Notes under the pieces: generated by a model
What the model was told of the DNA's origin: nothing
What the model saw: only the letters and a program-made list of their open reading frames with translations
Database searches by the model: none
Assembly (NCBI GenBank): GCA_017607445.1
Contig: JAEVHH010000003.1
Coordinates: 6,324,001 to 6,388,000, forward strand
Length of the DNA: 64,000 nt
Reading direction: 5' to 3'
DNA from: Histoplasma ohiense
Taxonomy: Eukaryota > Ascomycota > Eurotiomycetes > Onygenales > Ajellomycetaceae
Part shown: positions 49,268 through 59,303 of the stretch, one piece after another
How the letters are laid out: the number at the start of each line of letters is the position of its first letter
Position numbering within the stretch: position 1 is the stretch's first letter
Program-made: the position numbers and the translations under genes

Positions 49268-50924
49268 ATGGTATTCGAACTACATGTTTGGGGCCCAGCA
49301 TTTGGGCTGCCTTCGATCGACCCACAATGTATTTCGATGGTTGCATATTTTGCTTTGGCCGTCCCCATGAAGTTAAGAGGATCTGATGGGGAGCGGGAAC
49401 GGTGGGTGTTGGTGGCGGATAGCGATCCTGGTATGGTTCCAACTAGTGAGTAACGACCTTGTCATTTCACATATCAGATTCGCTACTGTTTTCCGTCTTG
49501 ATCGCTTTCCTTTTAAGGTGTATGCGGCTTATCCATCTCCTTTAATGGTTAAAATACTAGGAGACTAGAATATAGATGCTAATCAATGGGTATTTGCAGA
49601 TGAACTACCAGCGTTATGGACCGGAACGAGGTGGATCAGTCGGTTCAGGAACATCGTAGCATACCTAAGCCAATACTCTGACGGAGAATGGGACTTGGAT
49701 CGGTGGATGGGTCAAAAAGAGAAAGCAGATTGCATAGCGTATGTGCAAGTTTCTACCAAATCTAATTTCATTTTGAAAGCAAAGCATATGGATTGCATTA
49801 CAGGACTTAACAGTGGCGATAACAGGTTCTCATCCTTTCTCGAATCCCAAGGCCAGCCATTGATTGACCTTTCTTTATACGTGTCGAGTGATAATTATAA
49901 CAATGCGACTTCCCAGGCCTACGCATCGTTTCTCCAATGGCCCAGCCAATGGATAACGCCACCACAAATTCGAAAACTGGCTAAGAAACGCACAGAACAT
50001 CTCAGTCTTACATCTCTTGATCTCGATGTGATGGCGGAGGAGCAGAGACATCAAGCGCGGGATCCCAGCAGCCTAGCAAGCAAAATCCCCAAAAGCCTTA
50101 TCCGCAAGCGCCAGGCGACAGTGAGCGATATTTTAAACAGGTCTTCAAAACAAAACCAGATACGACTGGAGGGCATGGCCAGCGCATTTGTGGCACCTCT
50201 GGAAGAGCGTCTGGGGCGGAAAGGGTATCTGTTATCATCGGAAATTCCGTCGAGTCAAGATTGTTTGGCGTTGGGTTATCTCTCCCTGGCCTTAGTTCCA
50301 AACCTTCCAAACCCGTGGCTGAGAGACGCTGTCACGGAACACGGACCGCAATTAGTGGCCTATGTAGCCCGATTACGGTCGCGGTGTTTTGGCGATGTGC
50401 CAGTGGAGGTGTTCATGGCGTTTTCAGAGAGCGTGGGGGGTGCATCGAGCCTGCCTTGGCGAGCTCCGGAGCTGGTTAGCCTTGGAGCTATGGGAAAGCG
50501 GGCGCTGGAAGGGGTAGCGGATTCGATACCAATTGTGCAGCAGATCAGAGCCAACGCTAGATTGCAACGGGCGTGCGAGCAGGCGCAGGGGCCCTGTGAG
50601 GAGAAGGAGATAGCAGCGAAGGTCGCCACGATGCAGCGACGAGAGTTATATACGTCGATAGCAACTGTATTGGCTGGCCTAGGGATGTTTGTGGGATATG
50701 TGTTGTATGCGGGGTTCTTCCAGGTCGAACAGGCTGCTGAAGTAGAGGAAGACGAGGACGAGGAGGGTGAGGAGGAGGAAGACGAGGAAGGAGAGGGAGA
50801 AGAAGAAAAGAAGGCGGACTATCCAAAAAGCAAGCTCCAGAATCCAGCTCAGGAGGAGCCTGCCGGTGATACCCAGAAGCCCATGTCGCCATTGGGAGAG
50901 GCGGGGTCCATGCTGGGGATTTAG
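49268..50924 (+). CDS. SAM37: Sam37 / metaxin-related outer-membrane sorting protein
   Basis: Subunit of the mitochondrial SAM (TOB) complex that inserts beta-barrel proteins into the outer membrane. Exons are 49268-49445, 49600-49738 and 49826-50924, coding 471 aa. Evidence: MVFELHVWGPAFGLPSIDPQ start (metaxin GST-like N-terminal domain), SRFRNIVAYLSQYSDGEWDL, FSSFLESQGQPLIDLSLYVS after the second intron, PSSQDCLALGYLSLALVP in the GST-C-like region, and a predicted single span near residues 382-402 (SIATVLAGLGMFVGYVLYA). A very acidic tail follows (EEDEDEEGEEEEDEEGEG) and then a Pro-rich end. The 87-nt second intron (49739-49825) is in frame and stop-free, so an unspliced message would add 29 residues; the family alignment shows it must be removed. 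Confidence 0.85.
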
Positions 50925-51583
50925 TTTGGATGTTAACACCTTCTTGCTGCACGATCCATTGGGCGTATTATGTATCATCTACTTTGTACATCTCCCTTCT
51001 TTCTATTTTCCCTGCTCTCATTAATTCCTCATATCTTCCAAGGTACTTTGAACCCACTTTTTGATTCGTCACAGAAAAAGGCAATTCTATGCTGACTCAG
51101 CACTTTCTGGCCAATCACCAGCGTCCCCGCGGTGCTGAGTCAGTTATTTTCCCTTTGCCCCCAAGGTCCCCGCGTTCCTGTGATCTGCATACCGTACGAT
51201 ACCAGATTGCGAGCTGTCCGCGGCGGGGAGTGGCGCAATATCGCGTATTGCGCATGACGCTCTGTTACGCCGCATCCACTTTGTGGGCAACCATCGGCGG
51301 GCGGCTCCGCTTTATATAGGGCATTTAGACAAAAGACCATGCGTGGTGTTGCATCTGAGATCCCCGCCCGATCTCAGGCTCTGTGTGTCTATATTTATTG
51401 TCCTTTCCATGCCATCGCAGCCCTAATTCCCTGTATTACCTCTGCTCTGCACGGTTTTCAGCCGGGATATCGTTCGGCTTTGATACCACATTCGCTATTG
51501 TTATTGTCGCTGCGGGATTTCCAGTCACTCGCCCTTCATACCCCTCCATTGAATGTTCTTTCGTGGCCTTCGTTTCGCCAGCC
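50925..51583. other. Promoter and leader of ZIP transporter gene
   Basis: Contains two AP-1/MARE-like sites and two CAAGGT motifs (listed separately). An upstream in-frame stretch without a usable ATG precedes the chosen start, so leader sequence is likely. Confidence 0.5.
51039..51167. promoter_or_regulatory. Candidate zinc-response and bZIP sites upstream of ZIP gene
   Basis: CAAGGT occurs at 51039-51044 and 51162-51167; this is the core reported for ZafA/Zap1-type zinc activators. TGCTGACTCAGCA, a perfect 13-bp palindrome, lies at 51090-51102 and a half copy TGCTGAGTCAG at 51133-51143. Short motifs arise by chance, so only the palindrome is striking. Confidence 0.35.
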
Positions 51584-52777
51584 ATGTTACCTTCCGCTTC
51601 TCTCGCAGCTCTCCTGCCCCGCGCCGAAGAGGGCAGTGCTTCTGATGCCTGTGATACAGGGAATGAGTTTGATGGCCGTCTGGGCCTGCGTATATCCGCA
51701 GTTTTTGTAATCCTGATCGGTTCTACCTTGGGTGCCTTGCTCCCTGTTTGGGCTCGATTCTCGTCTCCCAAGCTTGGAAAATTGCCAATGAGTGTCCTCC
51801 CCTGGACTTTTTTTGTTGCAAAATACTTCGGTTCAGGTGTCATTGTGGCGACAGCTTTTATCCACCTCCTTGCACCCGCCCATGAAGCTTTGACCAACCG
51901 CTGTTTAACAGGGCCCCTTACTGCATACCCCTGGGTGGAAGGGATCATGCTTATCACAATTATCGTCCTTTTCTTCACTGAACTCATGGTCATTCGATTC
52001 GCTCGCTTTGGAGATGGACATATTCCCAAGGAGATTGAAAATGGTTCCCAGTCGCCCAGCCAAGTCTCGCATGCCCGGGACCGGCCGCCGGAAATTGCAC
52101 CTTCCGATAACACACACGACCATATGGGCCAGAATCACGAGGATCTGGCGAATTCGTCTTCTTCCAACGAGAACAACAACACCAACAACCACTCCCGTCT
52201 TACAGAGAAAAGATCGCTCCACAACCACGTTCAAGACCATCACCGCCATTCCCACAGTCATGGTCTCCCTTCCCTCGTAGTAGATTACAGCGCGCAGCTA
52301 ACCTCCATCTTCATCCTCGAATTCGGCATCATTTTCCACTCAATATTCATCGGCCTCACTCTCGCCGTCGCCGGCCAAGAGTTTGTAACTCTCTACGTCG
52401 TGCTAACCTTTCACCAAACCTTCGAAGGTCTAGGTCTAGGCTCGCGTCTCGCAACAGTCCCCTGGCCGCGCTCCAAGAAACTAACACCATACCTGCTTGC
52501 CATCGCCTTCGGCCTCTCTACTCCAATTTCCATTGCCGTTGGCCTGGGTGTTCGCATGACATATCCGGCGGAGGGGCGGACTACGCTGATAGTGAATGGC
52601 GTCTTTGATTCGATATCTGCGGGCATCTTGATATACACAGCTTTAGTGGAATTGATGGCGCATGAGTTTGTATTCAGCCCCTCGATGCAGCAGGCACCAC
52701 TTCGGGAGGTGCTGGCTGCGTTCGGACTTCTCTGTTTGGGCGCAGGGCTGATGGCCCTGTTGGGAAATTGGGCTTGA
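51584..52777 (+). CDS. ZIP-family zinc/iron transporter (Zrt1/Zrt2 type)
   Basis: Plasma-membrane metal importer moving Zn2+ (or Fe2+) into the cytosol. Single exon, 397 aa from the ATG in GCCATGTTACC; an open stretch upstream has no ATG that gives a better start. Features: Cys-containing extracellular N-terminus, TM1 about residues 37-57, TM2-3 around FGSGVIVATAFIHLLAPAHEAL and LITIIVLFFTELMVI, a long cytosolic loop with His-rich HNHVQDHHRHSHSHG (about residues 212-227), then TM4-TM5 carrying the metal-site residues in IFHSIFIGLTLAV and TFHQTFEGLGLGSRL. TM6-8 follow to the conserved GNWA C-terminus. High-affinity versus low-affinity type cannot be decided from this sequence alone. Confidence 0.93.
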   Translation: MLPSASLAALLPRAEEGSASDACDTGNEFDGRLGLRISAVFVILIGSTLGALLPVWARFSSPKLGKLPMSVLPWTFFVAKYFGSGVIVATAFIHLLAPAHEALTNRCLTGPLTAYPWVEGIMLITIIVLFFTELMVIRFARFGDGHIPKEIENGSQSPSQVSHARDRPPEIAPSDNTHDHMGQNHEDLANSSSSNENNNTNNHSRLTEKRSLHNHVQDHHRHSHSHGLPSLVVDYSAQLTSIFILEFGIIFHSIFIGLTLAVAGQEFVTLYVVLTFHQTFEGLGLGSRLATVPWPRSKKLTPYLLAIAFGLSTPISIAVGLGVRMTYPAEGRTTLIVNGVFDSISAGILIYTALVELMAHEFVFSPSMQQAPLREVLAAFGLLCLGAGLMALLGNWA

Positions 52778-54676
52778 TATTTATATTTATTTTTATTTTA
52801 TATGATATACTAGTTTAAAACGGTTATCATCGGTTGGCCTTTTTATTTTAACAAAAAGTTCAGTTGGTACATTATACATATATTTTGGGATTTAATATGG
52901 TTTGGCCAGGTTTGGTTTGGACAAGGGAAAAAAAGAGCATTGATTTTATGCATACCTTTTCATTGATCTACTCGTGATTTCGAAAATATTTTTCCTTTTG
53001 TATTGGGGCCAGCGGGGGCGGGTTTCTGCTAGCGATGAAGTCCATATTTGATCGGCGACGTTATCCCCTTGTATTTCTTTCCCCCTGTGCCTGCGCTGTG
53101 TGACTTCATTATGTGGCATCTACCTACATCTAGCTATTCTAGGGACAGTGACTTAGTGGATCGAATAAGATTTTTTCGGGCATTTGCTTTCTTTCCCTTG
53201 TAATTCCATTTTTAGACAATCGTCATAGACATTTTTTCAGAGAAGAATTTTGATATGGTGAATAAAGAATCTGGAAGACATACATGTAGTAAGTTGCCCA
53301 TCTTTCTGCAAAGAACAAGAATATATCTAACTTTAAATTGCTTGTTTATCTTCATCAAAACAGCCCTTTTACTTCACCAGGATTTATTGCTGTAATGACA
53401 TGTGTTGTTGAATTTGTGGGGGATAATGTGGTTTTTTATCCAAACTTATAAGGGTAAGCAATTTCATCATCAAGAACAATTAGTTCTATTAATCTGCTAT
53501 CTCTTCTTTCAAAAATTTGAATGACTTCGGACTCTCAACTAGTATCACCTCTAATAATCTGTGTAGTATCTCTACAGAGAAGCTTCTTTGTTCTGAATAG
53601 AAAGACAAGAATGTGCTTTTACTAGTGGCAGCAGTTGATACGACAAAGCCACATCGTTGAATATGTGTATGGAGACTCAACTTGCAAACTCAGCAAATAG
53701 TATAATTGACGATATTTTTGAACGAATAAAGGGAATTCCAACCATTCCCAATGACTCCAACCAGCATATGAATTGTGTTGACATATAACTCATAGAGCAC
53801 ATTCTGGGATGCAATTTCTCTATAGATCTAAATGAAACATGAAATGAGGAGCAGGGATTGGATTTCAGAATAAAGATCTGATTGCGCAATTGGTAATACA
53901 ATATTTACCCTGCGAGAAATTAGATGTTGAGAGGGCTTAATTTCAATTTCCGTTGCATGTGCTGTGCGTGTGTAGTTTCATCATTGCCAAACCCTCGGCC
54001 ATCTTTGAAATTGTGAAACCAAACACAGCGAGATATAACATCACCAAGGTGGAGCAATTTATGATATACGACTTTCAATACTAGTATGTAGAGACTTTTC
54101 ATAGCTGTTTATATGGACTTGCTTTCAATACTCTGACCCTTTTGGCTTATTTACGAACCTGATTTTCCAAGGGTTGATCCCTCGTGATGCTAACTTCAGA
54201 GATCCCTTTGCTTCTCAGAAATGGAACCTGATCAGGAAGTTTGCATGTTTTGAGGATGATTAGAGAGAGGGAGGTGGATTCCTGGAGGTAGATGAGAGGT
54301 GAGTAATAAGGTACCTTCATGGACCATATCTGCTGGAAAATCTTTTTTGGACATAAAAGAATTCACTGCACTCCCTGATCAAACGATATATTAGCCAAGT
54401 AGTAACAAGTAGTTAACTACTTCTAGTGAGTTGTTTTGATTGGTCAAACGACGACGCACGACCATATGACACGCTGTTATGTTACGTCATCACCCGCCGC
54501 CAACCCAAAGAACGAGACTTGACAACATCAACATGACACCATCATTTCCTGCGTACTACAGAGTATACACTCGATACTGGCTATCTAGAGAGTCTGAGTT
54601 GATTGATATAAACCTAACAACTAACAATTATATCTTACATTCCTTTGTCCCTAGTATTCGTTCCAGCCCACCGGTC
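52778..54676. other. Intergenic, AT-rich
   Basis: 3' flank of the ZIP gene and promoter of the RPEL gene. Stretches such as 52770-52920 and 53160-53480 are AT-rich. Short open frames have no family signature. A palindrome, AGTAGTTAACTACT, lies near 54409-54422. Confidence 0.45.
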
Positions 54677-55242
54677 ATGGCTGAGTCTTCTGGCGTCGAT
54701 ACTTCGCCTATTTCGCCTGTCGAGCGACGCAACTCGCTCGAGAAGTATCTCCAACACCGTCCTGGCCAGCAGGATTTGAAAGAAAGACACATACTTCTTG
54801 ACACAAATGTTGCTCCGTATGTTTCGCTCTCAGCCATTCCTCCCCTCAGAGATCGAGGGACACTACCCCGCTAACACCTCACGCTAGGTCCCTGCAAGCA
54901 GCACAACAGGAGCTAGCCCGCCAGAAGGCAGCAGACAGCCTCAAGAAGCATCTGGAGAAAAGGCCTGACCGCGAAGACCTTGTGGAGAGTAGGCATTTAT
55001 AGCGAACCCTGCACCGTGCACCGGCTTCCCAGCAATGCACAGCTACCTAACGCTCAATATTAGGAAACATCCTCCCGTCCTCCACGGCTGCTCCGGCTCT
55101 CCAGGCCCATGCGCGTGAGCTAGAAAAACACATGCTGGCTGATAACCTGGAACATAAGATTCAGAGCCGTCCCAAACCTGAAGAGCTCATTCATCGTGGC
55201 ATTCTGGAAGAGGATGAAGACCCCACACGCCCAGCTCAGTAG
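54677..55242 (+). CDS. RPEL-repeat protein, three repeats
   Basis: Exons are 54677-54816, 54888-54988 and 55064-55242, coding 139 aa. RPEL motifs bind G-actin in animal MRTF/Phactr proteins; in fungi these short RPEL proteins are little studied. The three repeats are RPGQQDLKERHILLD, RPDREDLVE|RNILPSS and RPKPEELIHRGILEE, each preceded by an amphipathic helix (LEKYLQH, LKKHLEK, LEHKIQS). Intron 1 lies between repeats 1 and 2, and intron 2 lies inside repeat 2. The chosen ATG (MAESSGVDTSP) is preceded by CCGGTC; upstream in-frame ATGs encode no recognisable sequence. Confidence 0.88.
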
Positions 55243-55940
55243 GGTGTCATGGCCAGGTTTGGTATACTACAACAAGTCTAAACCAGTCAATCGATGATGG
55301 GCTAGCGGGATGAATGGAGTTCTTTTGTTTCATAATTCTGTACGTGTCTATTTGCTTCGCTACCAGCGTGGGACTTTTAACTTCCCACATCCAATCTGGA
55401 ATGCATTGTTTCAGAATTCGACATTCGGATGATTCGCTCATTCTCTACTCGACCATGTTCTAAAGTTGGGGCCTTTTGATTTCATTTCACTTGCGTTATT
55501 ACGGGTTATGCCTTCGGGATGACCAAAGCCAACGGGATTGAAATGCGATGGTTTAGTACTAGAGCAACCAATCTGTAAAATGATTAGCTGAAGGATGCTA
55601 TCGCAAATGGATTTTCATCATTATTCATCATTATTTGTTCCCCAAATGATTAGCGTTCGCAATGGATACGCACTTCGTCTTGGCGGCGTGTAGAATTCTA
55701 TCCCTGAAGCCATATATTTACTACCATCATGTTTCCAAGCAGGGCACATTAACACAAGGCCATCTCAGGAGCCGTATTGAAACCACACTTACGCGGTCCA
55801 TTGTATCTTAGCACACGCAAGTAAATTAATTACTCTTTCCCGAATTCATGACTCCTCTGGGCTCCTGGAGCAAAATAATTATCCATCATATACGCATCGA
55901 CGAGACCAAACATGACACTGATCGGAAACAGAACACGATC
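55243..55940. other. Convergent 3' region
   Basis: 3' flanks of the RPEL and translin-family genes. No gene seen. Confidence 0.5.
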
Positions 55941-56862
55941 TCAATAGCTCTCGACCTGAGCAGGGCCCGATAAATCCGGCATCCAGCCCCCAGGCCGTTC
56001 GCTCCCCCGCACAAGCAGGCCATATGCCGCCCGCTCCACTTTCTCGACGCTATTCTGCATCACCTCTAGCTTCTTGGCGAAATCCCGGTTCAAGATATGT
56101 CCACGCGGTGTATTCACTGACTCGAACATTGCCCGCAGTTGCCGTAGGTCTATGAGGATGCCACCACGGAAATTATCCCGGTTATCAGAACCACCGACAG
56201 CAGCACCATCGACGGAAATGTTGATGGCAGAACTAGTCATGGTCATGATGGCAAAGCGCATCATTTCTCCCGTCAGATCAAATATGCCTAAGATGTAGTC
56301 CGCCTCAGTTACGAGGATACCCTTAGGTAATGACCTGGCCACCTCTTCTAGGGACATCAGCCGCTGGGTCTCGATGTAATGTTGAAATGTGACAGCTTCG
56401 ATGTACTCTTGGATACCCGGACTGATCTGCCATTGGTATCGGTGGGAGTTGATTCCGCCTAAGTCAGGTACGACGGACTTGAAGAGGGTGGTTATTTGGG
56501 CGAGGCGGTCATGGTTTTCCTTCGCAATGCTCTTGGGAAGGGGTTGGTTGAGAGCACGAACCCGGTGCAAGGAAAATATTCTGTGGATCAATCCGGTTTG
56601 TTAGCTCCCATGCAACAGATGTATCGCAGTCTATACCATATAAAACGGCGTACATCTTTTTGCTCAAAGCTGTGATGTCTCTTGAAGCTTTAATCACGCG
56701 CTCTCGACGGTCATGGTGCTCGTCCAGTTCGCTGCGGAAAGTGGTAAAAATTGACAAGGTGGTGGATGTGTCGGCGTCTACGATGCTGTCTTCGAACGCC
56801 ATGTCTGTTGCTTTCAGGCTTTGGACTAGGTTGCCTTCCCAAGATCGTTCGCTGCCAGCCAT
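55941..56862 (-). CDS. Translin family protein, TRAX (translin-associated factor X) type
   Basis: Exons 56862-56654 and 56580-55941 join in phase (AGCAAAAAGAT|gtac ... ccacag|AATATT) to give 282 aa. Translin and TRAX form the C3PO endoribonuclease that cleaves small RNAs and tRNA-derived fragments in several eukaryotes. TRAX-like blocks are FRSELDEHHDRRERVIKASR, DITALSKKIIFSLHRVR, FQHYIETQRLMSLEEV and DYILGIFDLTGEMMRFAI, the last carrying acidic residues of the TRAX active-site helix. TRAX-type is favoured over translin because of these acidic residues and length, but no translin partner is visible in the window. The start (MAGSERSWEG) is the first in-frame ATG that gives the usual N-terminus. 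Confidence 0.82.
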
Positions 56863-58693
56863 ATGTAGTGAGTGTTCTTGTATGTTCAAGTTGAATTGCG
56901 GCGGCGGGGGGCTAAATAAATTCTGCGTAACTGCCGTATTACTAGCTGCGGGATTGACAATGCCAAGAAATTGCTCGCCAGAAATTGAGATTCAGAACAG
57001 CTGCTGTACTACGACGAGTATAAATTCCCTACGCGGTGCTCCAGCTCCCGAGTGAGGGGCTCAACATGATAATTGAATATGCCATGCTCCGCGACGAACC
57101 TCTGTTCTCGGATCACCTCCTTGCTAGTGCAAACCAACGTCTAGACAATAAAACCTGGGATCCAAAGTGTGATTCCTCTCTGTTGGAGACAAGACATCCC
57201 TCCTGACCAGACTTCCCGATGTTATTCCTTACTATGTGGGTCCCAGCGCCCACATCTGCTGGATTGGTGCTTCGTCAAGAGTACCTGCGGGCTACTCCGT
57301 GAGCTCCGGAAACCAGCCTTCATTGCTCAAATGATCTTTGGCATGCATGTATCCTGAGATTGCCGACAGGTTTCGTCAAAGTCTTCCAGTCAGCGATTAT
57401 TTTTTGCCGAAGACCGTCGTGTCGCGTCCCTCCAACCTCAAGATTTCTCTCCAGGTAACACATTGATTATATGGCATACTGCCACGTCGAGAAAGTCTGG
57501 AATCCGACGCAGAACGTATCTGCCGCTGGAGAAAGCCTCCTGCTTATTTCATTGAATGCTTAACACCTTATGAGTGATTTCGGCATCATGACTGATCCCG
57601 ATGGGATCTTTTCACGCTGCGAACTGGATATTCGCAGCGGGATTTATCCGTTACTGAGACAGATCTGGACGATAAAGGCACCGTGAATTAATTTGTGAGA
57701 GTAATTTCATGAGGAACTTTGCCGATTATTTCACCCTATTTTGCTCAGATCGGGCACATCTGTGCTGACGCCTACAGTTATTATTACGAGTTGACCATTC
57801 CATTTATACCTCTGCCCACACAGTTACCGAACTTCCATATACTCGGTCAATTCTAGAGGTTCGATTCGGTTTCTCGTGTCCCCCAAAAAAGTAAAGAAAA
57901 AGAAAATCACAAATTTCCGCTCGCCTAGGTCCTCGGGATGAAAAGGTAAGCGACTATGATTAGCTGAAGGATATATGCTGCTACATAGATGAGGAATGCC
58001 GCACCCATGGCCCTCTTCTGGAGATCCCTAGCTATCCAACCTTGGATATGTTGTCCCCTTAGCCCACGCCATTTATGTAACCTAGGTCCAATCGCCAACA
58101 CTTTGCATTGATTCACTACTAAACTAAAATAAGAAGGGAAGGAAAAGAGGAACCCCTCCCAGGATAACAGTTAAAACAGAGGCAAGTAGTTTATCGTTGT
58201 GACTGGTCCATGCCCTTCCATGATGGACTGGCGCCGAGAATTGAATCTCTTGTGGGATATCCTTGTTATCAGACCATTGGTCCGGAAGTGCTCTCTGCGG
58301 GTGGTGTAAATTGGGATTCCCCAAAGTGCTTTGTATCCTGTACCGAGCCTCAACCGAGGAGCATAAGCTTCCATCCAGTACTTCATAAACATTTCAGTTG
58401 CAGTTTTTGTATCAATTCAACTTTAGCGATGTCATTCTCTCCAAACGCTATGTTCAATGCGCGGCGCTTCGCAAGTGTATCTCTTCCCAAATATCTCAAT
58501 ATTCCAATTCTCCAATCATTTTATATGTCGACAGCCATGGACATGGCAATATGGCAGGCCAAACTGTGGAAACTACGGCGACAGCAGTGGATGGTGTTGG
58601 GAGACGAGGGTGAAAGGCAAGTGGCAAGCAGTTGATGTGCATCACCTCAACGCACTTTTCCATATAAAATCGAGTATGTCTCAATTGATGCAG
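56863..58693. other. Gene-poor stretch
   Basis: Promoter of the translin-family gene and sequence with short open frames only. Minus-strand frames around 57925-58392 include a hydrophobic segment but I cannot assemble a gene. Confidence 0.4.
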
Positions 58694-59303
58694 ATCTCTC
58701 TTTATATTATAGAAAAACCAACTTTTTCTCTGAAAAAAATACTGTAACGTGACCTCACATGATATCACGTGAACCTCATCAAATCCATGAATGGATTGAA
58801 CAGCTCTCTGTACATGTAATGAGTGTACAGACTGTGTACTTCAATTAACAATCTAGCACTATTCTAAATACAGATTATGAATTGATTAAGAAAAAAATTA
58901 GAAGAAAAATTTGTACAAAGAGAATTCTTATAGAGAGAAAATCAGAATAAAAAAAGCTGTCTCACAGTGAAACACAGAACAGAAAAACATTAAAAATTAT
59001 CTCTCTTTATATTATAGAAAAACCAACTTTTTCTCTGAAAAAAATACTGTAATGTGACCTCACATGATATCACGTGAACCTCATCAAATCCATGAATGGA
59101 TTGAACAGCTCTCTGTACATGTAATGAGTGTACAGACTGTGTACTTCAATTAACAATCTAGCACTATTCTAAATACAGATTATGAATTGATTAAGAAAAA
59201 AATTAGAAGAAAAATTTGTACAAAGAGAATTCTTATAGAGAGAAAATCAGAATAAAAAAAGCTGTCTCACAGTGAAACACAGAACAGAAAAACATTAAAA
59301 ATT
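58694..59303. repeat. Tandem duplication of a 305-bp AT-rich unit
   Basis: Two adjacent units, 58694-58998 and 58999-59303, are identical by eye except for one base (C at 58748, T at 59053, a CpG to TpG change). The unit contains inverted repeats: AATCCAT-GA-ATGGATT, CTGTACA...TGTACAG and a near palindrome around TCACATGATATCACGTGA. No coding sequence. Confidence 0.95.

Noticed and set aside
49739..49825. Open-frame segment inside the Sam37 gene as coding
   Set aside because: It has gtatgt and aacag borders, is not similar to the family, and its removal restores the conserved ADCIA-FSSFLES order.
51383..51583. Upstream extension of the ZIP transporter frame
   Set aside because: The extension has no ATG at its beginning and would place a non-family segment before the normal N-terminus.
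57835..57885. GGTTCGATTC resembling a tRNA B box
   Set aside because: No A box about 40 bases upstream and no cloverleaf pairing seen.
57925..58392. Overlapping minus-strand frames with a possible membrane span
   Set aside because: Could not be joined into a consistent spliced gene and no family was recognised.
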